A stretch of DNA of 64,000 bases from NCBI GenBank assembly GCA_018267135.1, contig JAFDZA010000030.1:18846-82845 (forward strand), written 5' to 3'. Positions 54,250-62,115 of this stretch are shown piece after piece. Made by a program: the position numbers and the translations under genes. The notes under the pieces were generated by a model, which saw only the letters and a program-made list of their open reading frames with translations, was not told the DNA's origin and made no database searches. Position 1 is the first letter of the stretch, and every line of letters starts with the position of its first letter. The DNA comes from Bacteroidota bacterium. GTDB lineage: Bacteria > Bacteroidota > Bacteroidia > Cytophagales > Cyclobacteriaceae.

Positions 54250-54930
54250 TTAAGCAATAAGTTTGGCTATGCCAAAAGCGGCTGCGGCTGCCAGAGTACC
54301 GATAACGGTTACACGCAAGGCACCCTTTAACAAGGGCTGGCCGGTTAGTTTACTTTTGATGAGGCCAAATCCCATCAAACAAAAAATAGTAATGACACAA
54401 GAGTACTTCAATCCCTCAGCCGGGGTGTCTAAAAAAAAGTAAGCACTGAGCGGAATCAGCCCTCCGATAATGTACGACAGGGCAATGATCAGGGCACTTT
54501 GAAAGGCCCGGTTTTTATCGGGCCGCTCCAGCCCCAGTTCAAAGCGCATCATAAAATCAACCCATTGTTTGGGGTGCTTGGCCATCTCGCGCGCAATCTT
54601 CTCTTGCAGGGTATCGTCTAAGCCGTATTGAGCAAAAATATCTTTCGTTTCCTGAATTTCTATTTCGTGCTTATGAATGATTTCATCGTATTCTCTTTGC
54701 TCTTCTGTTTGGTAGTGTTCTACTTCGGTGCGCCCGGCCAGGTATCCGCCTAAGCCCATGGCAATGGAGCCGGCTGCAATTTCGGCCAGACCGGCCGTTA
54801 TGATAATGGCCGTGTTGCTTACCGCCCCGCTCAGCCCGGCCGCCAGCGCAAATGGCACAGTTAGCCCATCGCTCATACCGATTACAAAATCGCGAACTTT
54901 TTCGGAGGATTTAAAATGTTTTTCATCCAT
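54250..54930 (-). CDS. VIT1/CCC1 family metal transporter
   Basis: A 226-residue membrane protein of the vacuolar iron transporter family. The first helix contains VRDFVIGMSDGLTVPFALAAGLSG with the conserved Asp and Met, and a charged cytoplasmic segment (about 80-150, rich in Glu and His) corresponds to the metal-binding domain between helices 2 and 3. Three further membrane helices close the protein. It probably exports Fe2+ or Mn2+. It heads the folA-SDR operon. Confidence 0.9.
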   Translation of the reverse strand: MDEKHFKSSEKVRDFVIGMSDGLTVPFALAAGLSGAVSNTAIIITAGLAEIAAGSIAMGLGGYLAGRTEVEHYQTEEQREYDEIIHKHEIEIQETKDIFAQYGLDDTLQEKIAREMAKHPKQWVDFMMRFELGLERPDKNRAFQSALIIALSYIIGGLIPLSAYFFLDTPAEGLKYSCVITIFCLMGFGLIKSKLTGQPLLKGALRVTVIGTLAAAAAFGIAKLIA

Positions 54931-55010
54931 GGCACGAAGCTAATAGATGGGCTACATTAAACCCAACGTAGGCGGCAGAATCTCTTATTTCTTAGGTACA
55001 TGCAGCCCCC

Positions 55011-55712
55011 TCAATGTCTGCGCAGGCGGCACTCGGTTTCAAAAAAAGAAAAAAGAGCGCTTAGGATCTCCCCTTGTTTTCCGGAGTGGGTAATTTCGCG
55101 ATGCCGCTCGTTGAAGTGTGTGAGGATCGTGTAGTAGGTGGAATCGCTCAGCGAAAAACGACTTTGGATTTCGCTTTTAATTTGCGAGTTGGTAACAATC
55201 TCCGCATAAGTTTGGGTTTGGGTAAGCTCGCGATTAATACGCGCCAGGGTACGCTTTTCTTTTTCTGCTTTAGAGAAGTAAGCCAGGTTTACCGAAGCGC
55301 CAAACCCGCTGCTGGGGGTAGCCCCGCTAAAGGGAGTAGATTTGCTTCGCAACTTGAGGGAGGGCAGTTCTTTTTTTTCGGCTTCGGGGCGGCCTATAAT
55401 CGTTACTTCTTTCAGCATGGTAACATGCTGCGTCAGTTTTACAAACATTACATCCTCGTCTATAAACACCGGCAGGTGCAGTTCGTCATACCCTACGCTG
55501 GTAAAAATGAGTGTGTCGTTGCCAAATGCTTTAATTGAAAATACTCCGTTGGCATTGGTAATGGTGCCACGAGTGGTATTCTTTACCCGCACCGAGGCAC
55601 TGGGCACGGCATTCAGCGTGATGGAGTCCACCACGATTCCTTTAATTATTTTCTGACCGATGGTTTCCTGGTACCCCAACAGCACAATCATCAAGAAAAA
55701 AAAGAGTTTCAT
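55011..55712 (-). CDS. Secreted carboxypeptidase-like regulatory domain protein
   Basis: A 233-residue protein. The ATG at 55712 starts a signal peptide (MKLFFFLMIVLLGYQETIG). Residues about 22-105 form the CarboxypepD_reg-like beta sandwich seen at the N-terminus of TonB-dependent receptors: KGIVVDSITLNAVPSASVRV, then GVFSIKAFGNDTLIFTSVG. The last 110 residues are helical and charged, with no beta barrel. It could be a surface or periplasmic accessory protein. It stands alone on the minus strand. Confidence 0.78.
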   Translation of the reverse strand: MKLFFFLMIVLLGYQETIGQKIIKGIVVDSITLNAVPSASVRVKNTTRGTITNANGVFSIKAFGNDTLIFTSVGYDELHLPVFIDEDVMFVKLTQHVTMLKEVTIIGRPEAEKKELPSLKLRSKSTPFSGATPSSGFGASVNLAYFSKAEKEKRTLARINRELTQTQTYAEIVTNSQIKSEIQSRFSLSDSTYYTILTHFNERHREITHSGKQGEILSALFSFFETECRLRRH

Positions 55713-55771
55713 TCGGTGGCAATATACTTTCTCCCTTATCAAATAAAAAGAAGAAAGGATTCGGAAGTAAG

Positions 55772-56821
55772 TCAGCTTTTATTGGCTAACTGACCGCAAG
55801 CGGCATCAATATCTTTTCCACGGCTTTTGCGGATGCGCGTGGTGATTCCATTTTTTTCCAGCAAATCCATGTACATCATCAGCACGGTATCGGATGCCTG
55901 TTTAAATCCACCTTCGTCTATGGGGTTGTATTCAATCAGGTTTACTTTCGAGGGAATAATCTTACAAAATTTCAATAAGGCTTGTGCCTGTTCGGGGGTG
56001 TCGTTCACGCCTTGCCACACTACATACTCGTATGTAACCTTGCGGTTGGTTTTCTGATACCAGTATTTCAACGCTTCGGCCAGCTCGGCCAGCGGGTTAG
56101 AATCATTGATGGGCATAATGGATGAACGGGTAGCATCTTGTGCCGCATGCAGCGACACGGCCAGATTAAATTTTACGCCATCATCGGCCATCTTCATAAT
56201 CATCTTGGCAATGCCTACGGTAGAAACGGTGATCCGCTTCATGGCCATACCCAATCCTTTGGGTGAAGTAATCTTTTCAATAGCCGCTATAACGTTGCTG
56301 TAGTTAAGCAGCGGCTCGCCCATGCCCATAAAAACAATGTTGGTAAGGGGGCGGTTAAAAATCGTTTCGCTTTGTTCTTTAATGGCAGCCACCTGGTCGT
56401 AGATTTCATCGGCACTAAGGTTGCGTTGCCGCTTCAGCCGGGCCGTAGCACAAAATGCGCAAGCCAGCGAGCAACCCACCTGCGAAGAAACACAAGCCGT
56501 AATCCGTTTCTCGGCCGGGATAAGTACCGACTCTACAATCAACCCATCGTGCAACTTCACGGCATTTTTAATGGTGCCATCTGCACTGCGCTGCATGGTA
56601 TCTACCTGAATGTGGTTGATGTTAAAATTTTGTTTTAGCAAATCGCGGGTCGCTACCGACAGGTTGGTCATCTGATCAAAACTCCGGGCCGATTTTTTCC
56701 AAAGCCATTCGTCCACCTGCACCGCGCGAAAGGGTTTATCGCCCCGGTCGGTAAAAAATTTTTTTAACTCATCGAGTTTCAGTTTCCGGATATCGCGCTT
56801 GGTGGGCTCAGAAGAAAGCAT
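55772..56821 (-). CDS. rlmN: 23S rRNA (adenine2503-C2)-methyltransferase
   Basis: A 349-residue radical SAM dual-specificity methyltransferase that modifies A2503 of 23S rRNA and A37 of some tRNAs. The cluster motif CxxxCxxC is ACAFCATARLKRQRN preceded by GCSL. The conserved downstream FMGMGEPLLNY and the C-terminal catalytic Cys in ACGQLANKS are present. It ends 20 bases before the next upstream gene, on the same strand. Confidence 0.96.
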   Translation of the reverse strand: MLSSEPTKRDIRKLKLDELKKFFTDRGDKPFRAVQVDEWLWKKSARSFDQMTNLSVATRDLLKQNFNINHIQVDTMQRSADGTIKNAVKLHDGLIVESVLIPAEKRITACVSSQVGCSLACAFCATARLKRQRNLSADEIYDQVAAIKEQSETIFNRPLTNIVFMGMGEPLLNYSNVIAAIEKITSPKGLGMAMKRITVSTVGIAKMIMKMADDGVKFNLAVSLHAAQDATRSSIMPINDSNPLAELAEALKYWYQKTNRKVTYEYVVWQGVNDTPEQAQALLKFCKIIPSKVNLIEYNPIDEGGFKQASDTVLMMYMDLLEKNGITTRIRKSRGKDIDAACGQLANKS

Positions 56822-56841
56822 GAGGCAAAGGTACGAAAGTG

Positions 56842-57234
56842 TCAGTGCAGGTACTCGGGCAGATCGCGGTCGGTGGTGTCTTCATCTAATAGAAAAGCGA
56901 TGGCTTGCGGCTGTGTATCAAAGGCCCTTACATTTCTTTTAATCAGATAATTAAATCCTTTCAAAATCATTTTCTTCACCGCATTCAATCCTACCACGGC
57001 CTGTTTTTTTATTTTTTTATCTAACTGCTGGTTGTTGCTTACCACCATTTTCATAAAAGCCCCGGTGGCATAGTTGTGATCGTTAAAAACAGATAATAGC
57101 AACGAGGGCTGCTCTTGTTGCTCCAGCCATTCTTTGGCTTCGCTCAGCAACTGCAACATCTGGTGCTCATTGCACCCGCGGTAGTCCAGCAGCAAAATTT
57201 CTTTTCCGGCTTCGGTTATTGTGGCAAGGGGCAT
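56842..57234 (-). CDS. Hypothetical protein, possible STAS/SpoIIAA-like fold
   Basis: A 130-residue soluble protein. The alternating strand-helix pattern (ILLLDYRG, QMLQLLSEAKEWLEQ, LLLSVFNDHNYATGAFMKMV, KQAVVGLNAVKKMILKGFNYL) and the central GLNAVKK segment resemble the SpoIIAA-like STAS fold, but no signature residue was identified. There is no signal peptide. It lies between rlmN and the lipocalin-like gene with gaps of 20 and 6 bases, so it is likely part of one operon. Confidence 0.5.
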   Translation of the reverse strand: MPLATITEAGKEILLLDYRGCNEHQMLQLLSEAKEWLEQQEQPSLLLSVFNDHNYATGAFMKMVVSNNQQLDKKIKKQAVVGLNAVKKMILKGFNYLIKRNVRAFDTQPQAIAFLLDEDTTDRDLPEYLH

Positions 57235-57240
57235 ACGTAT

Positions 57241-57663
57241 TTATTTCGCTCGAACGAACGTGCGGGTTTCGCAGTCTTTTACGGCATCGTGTATCTTCAG
57301 CGAGTTTTCAGTCAGTTCATCAATGATAAACCGCTGTATAATTATACCTGATTTTTTGTCGGTCAACTGAAGTTCCTGCCCCTGAACTTTGTATTGAAAA
57401 TCATTCTTATCATTTCCTTTCTTTTTGCCTGCCTCAAAAATACCCTCCTGCCCGCTACCGTCTTTTTTAAAAACAATTAGTTTCGCCACCGTGCTTTGGG
57501 CATGGCTGCCCATCATGCTTTCCAATTCTTTCTCGGTGTCGCTTTCTTTCATCTGGTTCTGAAAGCAAGTTTTACGGTCGGTCTGTTGCCAGGTGCCCAC
57601 AACCGACTGAGCTACGGCCGGCCAGGCGGCCATAACCCCTACACAAGCGATTATCATTTTCAT
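57241..57663 (-). CDS. Lipocalin-like secreted protein
   Basis: A 140-residue protein with a signal peptide (MKMIIACVGVMAAWPAVA). The mature N-terminus SVVGTWQQTDRKTC and the following strand pattern (LIVFKKDGSGQE, QGQELQLTDKKSGI, RFIIDELTENSLKI) resemble the lipocalin-like domains common in Bacteroidota. Two Cys residues (TCF and DCE) could form a disulfide. The ligand is unknown. It is first in a minus-strand run with the STAS-like and rlmN genes. Confidence 0.65.
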   Translation of the reverse strand: MKMIIACVGVMAAWPAVAQSVVGTWQQTDRKTCFQNQMKESDTEKELESMMGSHAQSTVAKLIVFKKDGSGQEGIFEAGKKKGNDKNDFQYKVQGQELQLTDKKSGIIIQRFIIDELTENSLKIHDAVKDCETRTFVRAK

Positions 57664-57720
57664 ATTCTCGTATCAATTAAAATGCTAATTTAACATGAAA
57701 TTTTAAGCGATCATTTGGGC

Positions 57721-58881
57721 ATGGATCTTACCCTTCTTTTTTCCCCTGTTGACGAGTCTGTTTACGCATCCGATTTTCCCGTCAACTCCTTTTTTAAAAA
57801 CATTCGCGTCTATACAGAAAAAATACCCAACTATAAAGAGGCACAACTGGCACTGTTGGGCGTAAAAGAAGAGCGTGGCGCGCCCGCCAATCAGGGCACC
57901 GCATTAGCAGCCGATGAAATCCGGAAAAAATTATATTCCTTAAAAAAAGGAACAGGCGCTTATAATATAGTCGATCTGGGAAACCTGAACCCCGGCATCG
58001 ACTTAGACGAAACCTATGTGCGCCTAAGCGAAGTGTGCCGTATGCTGCTGGAGAATAATGTGATGCCCATTATACTGGGCGGCTCGCACGATCTGGACTA
58101 TGGCCAGTACCGGGGCTATGAAGACATGCAGAAGCTGATCAACTTTTTAAATGTGGATGCCATACTCGATCTGGACGACACCAAAAATGCCCCGGCCTGC
58201 CGCCAGCACATCCACAAAATGTTGCTGCACGAACCCAATTATTTATTCAGCTACACCCACCTGGCCCACCAAACATATTTGGTCGATCCGTTCTCCACCG
58301 CCATTTTAGAGAAACTTAATTTTGAAGCACACCGCTTGGGGCAAATGCGCACCAACCTGGCCGAGATGGAGCCCGCTATACGCCATGCCGATATGTTTTC
58401 GTTTGATGTGGGGGCCATCCAGTCAAGCGATGCCCCGGGCCATGCACACGCCCAGCCGTTCGGGCTTACCGGAGAAGAAGCCTGCCAACTATGCTGGTAT
58501 GCCGGGCTTAATGAGAAACTCAGCTCAGCCGGGTTTTACGAATACAACCCGCGCTACGATGATGTCCATAAAAAAACCGCTTCGGTGGTGGCCATCATGA
58601 TCTGGTATTTTATTGAAGGCTTTTACCATCGCAAAAATGAGCATAATTTTAAATCGAACGATTTTTTAAAGTATGTGGTATCGATGCCGGTCGAACCCGA
58701 AACCATCGCTTTTTACAAAAGCAAACTCACCGAAAAATGGTGGATGGAAGTAAGCATCAACCGGCCAGGGGCACGCTACCCGCGCAACTCGGTAGTGCCC
58801 TGCAGTTATGCCGATTACCAAACGGCCACCCGGGGCGAACTGCCCGAGCGCTACATTCATGCACTGGCAAAAATGAGTTAA
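57721..58881 (+). CDS. Arginase-family protein (formimidoylglutamase-like) with altered metal site
   Basis: A 386-residue protein of the ureohydrolase superfamily. The fold landmarks are present: GGSHDLDYG (His123 from the ATG), LDLDD (149-153) and FSFDVGAIQSSDAPG (about 227-241). Compared with canonical arginases, DAHxD has become DLDDT and SFDxD has become SFDVG, so several Mn2+ ligands are missing. Standard hydrolysis is therefore doubtful. Relatives in Bacteroidota are often named formimidoylglutamase (histidine breakdown), but no hut genes are near. It starts at ATG 57721; the TTG at 57715 is less likely. Confidence 0.75.
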   Translation: MDLTLLFSPVDESVYASDFPVNSFFKNIRVYTEKIPNYKEAQLALLGVKEERGAPANQGTALAADEIRKKLYSLKKGTGAYNIVDLGNLNPGIDLDETYVRLSEVCRMLLENNVMPIILGGSHDLDYGQYRGYEDMQKLINFLNVDAILDLDDTKNAPACRQHIHKMLLHEPNYLFSYTHLAHQTYLVDPFSTAILEKLNFEAHRLGQMRTNLAEMEPAIRHADMFSFDVGAIQSSDAPGHAHAQPFGLTGEEACQLCWYAGLNEKLSSAGFYEYNPRYDDVHKKTASVVAIMIWYFIEGFYHRKNEHNFKSNDFLKYVVSMPVEPETIAFYKSKLTEKWWMEVSINRPGARYPRNSVVPCSYADYQTATRGELPERYIHALAKMS

Positions 58882-58992
58882 TCTGTTTTCCGGTTTACGA
58901 TCTGTAAAAATCCTTCAGCTAAGCTAAAAATTCTGATTTTTATCAGACAGAAATGGTAACATTGTCATAACATTGCACCATACCCTAAAAGC

Positions 58993-59000
58993 TACCTTTG
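58993..59000 (+). promoter_or_regulatory. Candidate -7 box for the phosphate transporter gene
   Basis: TACCTTTG matches TAnnTTTG and a TTG lies 17 bases upstream (58973-58975). The box is 26 bases before the ATG. Confidence 0.45.
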
Positions 59001-59026
59001 CCCGGAAAATCCATTTTTGCTGACCT

Positions 59027-60439
59027 ATGTTTGATCTAAATACCGGTTACACCCTACTGCTGCTCTTCTGTTTGCTGGCCGCCTGCTTGTTTGAATTTGT
59101 GAATGGCTTTCACGACACGGCCAACGCAGTGGCTACCGTCATCTATACCAACACACTAAAGCCCTGGATGGCTGTGGCCTGGTCGGGCACATGGAATTTT
59201 ATCGGAGTATTTGCCGGGGGCATCGGGGTGGCCATGGGCATTGTCAACCTGCTGCCGGTGGAAACGCTGGTGGACCAAAACATTGCCCACAGTTTATCGA
59301 TGGTGCTGGCCTTGTTAATCACCGCCATCTTCTGGAATCTGCTGACCTGGTATCTCGGTATCCCCTGCTCCAGTTCGCACACCCTCATCGGGTCTATTCT
59401 GGGCGTAGGCTTAGCGTATTCCATTTTGCCCGAAGCCAGTGGGGAAGCCGTTAACTGGAGCAAAGCAAAAGAAATCGGTCTCTCTTTATTAGTCTCTCCT
59501 TTATTTGGGTTTTCGGTTACCATCATCCTGATGTATTTTATACGAGTGATGACGCGAAAAACTCCTATGGAAGATGTGGTATTTAAAGAACCTAAGAAAA
59601 ACCAAACCCCGCCAATCTGGGTGCGTGCCGTGCTGTTTCTTACCTGCACGCTGGTCAGTTTTTTTCACGGATCGAATGATGGACAAAAAGGCGTGGGGCT
59701 GATCATGCTGATCTTAATTGGTATTGTGCCTACCTATTTTGCGCTCGATGAGAGCTATGACCCGGCCAAACTTCCGGCTTCCCTCGTTAAGATAGAAGAA
59801 GTGATCGTCAAAATTGATTCTACGGCTCTTTCTAAAACGGATCAGGTCAGGCTTACCGAAACCAAGCGGATGACCAACCACCTGCAAGCTACTTTTGGGT
59901 CGCTTAAATCCATGCACGATATTGCCCGCAACAATAAATTCGATACGCGCAAAGACATTATGCTGGTGGATCGCAACGTCAGCACCCTCCTTAAAAAAGA
60001 AGAAGTAAGGCTGAGCGAAAAAGAAAAGAACAGTTTGAAAGCGGAGCTCAAAAAAATAAGAAAAGTAACCGACTATTCTCCGCGCTGGGTAATCGTTCTG
60101 ATCTCCATTTCGCTGGGGCTTGGCACCATGATAGGCTGGAAAAGAATTGTTAAAACCGTAGGCGAAAAAATAGGGAAAGAACACCTTACCTATGCCCAAG
60201 GCGCCAGTGCCGAGTTGGTCGCTTCCATGACGATTGGCCTCTCCACTAATTTCGGGTGGCCCGTCAGCACCACGCACGTACTCTCGTCTGGCATAGCCGG
60301 CAGTATGGTGGCCAGCAAAGGTGTAAAAAACCTGCAACCCGACACCGTACGAAATATTTTATTGGCCTGGTTTCTTACCTTGCCGGTGGTCATGATTATG
60401 GGCGGCACCTTATTTCTGCTGTTCCGGTCTATCTTCTAA
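59027..60439 (+). CDS. PiT family inorganic phosphate transporter
   Basis: A 470-residue membrane symporter. The two inverted PiT signatures are present: FEFVNGFHDTANAVATVIYT with GIPCSSSHTLIGSI in the first half, and FFHGSNDGQKGVGLIM with GWPVSTTHVLSSGIAG in the second. Between them is a cytoplasmic, highly charged segment (about 245-350) with coiled-coil character, longer than in minimal PiT proteins. It takes up phosphate with H+ or Na+. It ends exactly where the EamA gene ends on the other strand. Confidence 0.93.
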   Translation: MFDLNTGYTLLLLFCLLAACLFEFVNGFHDTANAVATVIYTNTLKPWMAVAWSGTWNFIGVFAGGIGVAMGIVNLLPVETLVDQNIAHSLSMVLALLITAIFWNLLTWYLGIPCSSSHTLIGSILGVGLAYSILPEASGEAVNWSKAKEIGLSLLVSPLFGFSVTIILMYFIRVMTRKTPMEDVVFKEPKKNQTPPIWVRAVLFLTCTLVSFFHGSNDGQKGVGLIMLILIGIVPTYFALDESYDPAKLPASLVKIEEVIVKIDSTALSKTDQVRLTETKRMTNHLQATFGSLKSMHDIARNNKFDTRKDIMLVDRNVSTLLKKEEVRLSEKEKNSLKAELKKIRKVTDYSPRWVIVLISISLGLGTMIGWKRIVKTVGEKIGKEHLTYAQGASAELVASMTIGLSTNFGWPVSTTHVLSSGIAGSMVASKGVKNLQPDTVRNILLAWFLTLPVVMIMGGTLFLLFRSIF

Positions 60440-60862
60440 TCACTTCACAGTCAGCACCAGCAGTCCGGAAACAATCAGAATAGTGGCCAGTGCGATGCGC
60501 CAGGTAAAGGGCTCTTTCAATATCCAAAAAGAAAGCACCAGCGTAATCACGATGCTGGCTTTATCAATAACCGCTACAGCCGATACATCGCCCTGCTTGA
60601 TGGCGCGATAATAAAATATCCACGAAAGGGTGGTGGTAATACCCGAGAGCGCCAGAAAGAAAACATCTTTATAGGTAAGCTGATTAAAATCGCGAACATG
60701 GCCAAAGGCCAGCGCATTAACCCACACCAAAACAAATACAAAGGCGGTGCGCACCGCCAGGCCGGCATCTCCGCTCACGTTTTTCAATCCGAGTTTGGCA
60801 ATCACAGCCGTAAATCCGGCAAACACCATTGAAAGCAACGCATAAAAAATCCATGTGGGCAT
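60440..60862 (-). CDS. Half-size EamA family (DMT) membrane protein
   Basis: A 140-residue protein with about five hydrophobic segments, equal to one EamA repeat. The ATG at 60862 (MPTWIFYALLSMVFAGFTAV) is preferred over an upstream ATG. FYYRAIKQGDVSAVAVIDKAS and the C-terminal KEPFTWRIALATILIVSGL are typical of the EamA family. Single-repeat members function as dimers. The substrate is unknown. It converges on the phosphate transporter gene with no spacer. Confidence 0.85.
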   Translation of the reverse strand: MPTWIFYALLSMVFAGFTAVIAKLGLKNVSGDAGLAVRTAFVFVLVWVNALAFGHVRDFNQLTYKDVFFLALSGITTTLSWIFYYRAIKQGDVSAVAVIDKASIVITLVLSFWILKEPFTWRIALATILIVSGLLVLTVK

Positions 60863-60915
60863 AAACAAATTTAGGCACACCGTACCAAATCACCTAAACG
60901 GAATAAAATCAAAGA

Positions 60916-60994
60916 TTCCCCTCCGGCAGAAGTGCTTTATCAGCTCAATAAATTTAAACTTGTAGCCGCCCCCGATTTCTGCCCGCACGAATCC
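60916..60994 (+). repeat. 80-bp direct repeat, left copy (flanks the PIN cassette)
   Basis: The first 52 bases (from TTCCCCTCCGGCAG) are identical to 61751-61802, and similarity continues with a few changes to 60994. The copies are in direct orientation and bracket the PIN toxin-antitoxin pair. No coding role is clear. Confidence 0.95.
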
Positions 60995-61135
60995 GAGGCA
61001 GGAAGTAAAGCCCGATGGAATTTACCTACTCGATCAAGATTGATAAAACACACTTTTTCAAGGCAGGTAAAATAGGATGATTGACAACAAAAAACACTGT
61101 AGCAACGAAAGACTTAAATTTTCTACCTTAGGTCT

Positions 61136-61603
61136 ATGAAACAACGGCTATACTTTGATACCTCAATTTTTGGAGGAATCTATGATATTGAGTTCAAAGC
61201 TGAGACTACTTTACTCTTCAAAAAAGTAACATCCGGACAAATCATTTGTGTTTATTCCAATTTGACCGAAAGTGAATTAACGAACGCACCTGAAAACGTG
61301 AGGTATTTTTTTGAAAACTTGCCGGACGATTGTAAAGAGAAAGTTTTGGTAACACCCGAATCGTTACAACTCGCCAAAACTTATGTGGTTGAAAAAGTAG
61401 TAGGCGAAACAAGTTTGAGCGACTGCATCCATATTGCCATGGCAACACTTAACAAAGTTGATATGTTGGTTAGCTGGAATTTCAAACACATCGTGAATGT
61501 GTATCGAATTCGGGGCTATAATTCTGTAAATTTACGTCTGGGGCATACCTCATTGGAAATACATTCACCAAAAGAAATTGTGAATTATGAAAACGAAGAA
61601 TAA
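61136..61603 (+). CDS. PIN-domain protein, probable type II toxin (VapC-like)
   Basis: A 155-residue PIN-fold protein. The N-terminal YFDTSIFGG carries the first acidic residue (Asp8), SELTN a Glu near residue 42, and SLSDCIHIAMAT the third acidic residue, followed by VSWNFKHI. These fit a metal-dependent RNase active site. The ORF ends 17 bases into the following small gene, a common toxin/antitoxin arrangement. Its AT-rich sequence and flanking direct repeats suggest horizontal acquisition. Confidence 0.85.
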   Translation: MKQRLYFDTSIFGGIYDIEFKAETTLLFKKVTSGQIICVYSNLTESELTNAPENVRYFFENLPDDCKEKVLVTPESLQLAKTYVVEKVVGETSLSDCIHIAMATLNKVDMLVSWNFKHIVNVYRIRGYNSVNLRLGHTSLEIHSPKEIVNYENEE

Positions 61604-61739
61604 AATAAAAAAAGGATTTGATACCGTTAAAACATTCAGGGCAATTAAAGACCAAATCTCAAAAGACATAAAAGGAATGACTTTTGAACAATTGCAAGTC
61701 TATCTCAATAAAACAAAACTAAAATCAAAAACTGCGTAG
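61587..61739 (+). CDS. Small probable antitoxin of the PIN-domain toxin
   Basis: A 50-residue basic protein read from the ATG at 61587, overlapping the toxin gene by 17 bases. It contains KGFDTVKTFRAIKDQISKDI and GMTFEQLQVYLNK, the pattern of small proteins encoded next to PIN toxins in many bacteria (a D-x-V motif, a charged helix and a GMT-E end). It has no DNA-binding domain that I can see. Its assignment as antitoxin rests on position and this pattern. Confidence 0.7.
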   Translation: MKTKNKIKKGFDTVKTFRAIKDQISKDIKGMTFEQLQVYLNKTKLKSKTA

Positions 61740-61750
61740 CATAGTCTGTC

Positions 61751-61830
61751 TTCCCCTCCGGCAGAAGTGCTTTATCAGCTCAATAAATTTAAACTTGTAG
61801 CCACCCCCGGATTCGTGCCCGCACAAATCC
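61751..61830 (+). repeat. 80-bp direct repeat, right copy
   Basis: Partner of 60916-60994; starts TTCCCCTCCGG, ends AAATCC. It lies 11 bases after the antitoxin stop. Confidence 0.95.
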
Positions 61831-62001
61831 ATCACAATCCGGCAATTACCTTACATCGTCTGCCCTGTTTACATAAATAAATATTTTTATCATCATCCGT
61901 TATAATATTGATAAGCAATGAATTATGATTTTTATTTCATTTTAAACATCAAATAATTTACGATAACATTACGCGAAACAAAATACGAAAAGCTCCTTCT
62001 T

Positions 62002-62009
62002 TATTTTTG
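62002..62009 (+). promoter_or_regulatory. Candidate -7 box upstream of the surface-protein operon
   Basis: TATTTTTG fits TAnnTTTG about 107 bases before the ATG at 62116. The -33 partner is unclear. Confidence 0.35.
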
Positions 62010-62115
62010 TTTCAAACCTATCCTGATGAAAAACCTGCCCCCGCCCTGTCTATGCTTCCGGCTTCTGTCTGCGTTTTTTAATCTTTTTTTTCTGATGCTC
62101 TAACTTTTACGCGCT

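Larger units (their letters stand above)
61740..62115 (+). other. Intergenic region with right repeat copy and promoter
   Basis: A 376-base stretch without a convincing gene. It contains the right 80-bp repeat (61751-61830), then an AT-rich segment, then a TATTTTTG -7 box (62002-62009) and a 25-codon ORF from 62026 that has no support. The rest shows nothing recognisable. Confidence 0.7.

Noticed and set aside
53784..54260. 158-codon plus-strand ORF opposite folA
   Set aside because: The folA reading has the full DHFR signature; the opposite frame has no recognisable domain.
59714..60337. 207-codon minus-strand ORF inside the phosphate transporter gene
   Set aside because: Composition is Phe/His/Gly-rich, typical of antisense shadows, and the PiT signatures are on the plus strand.
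60916..60994. 80-bp repeat as a coding fragment (reverse strand reads GYKFKFIELIKHF)
   Set aside because: The short open stretch is interrupted outside the repeat and has no family match I can name; treated as non-coding repeat.
62026..62103. Possible 25-codon leader peptide upstream of the surface-protein gene
   Set aside because: No codon-run attenuation pattern, terminator or conserved start region supports it; probably chance.
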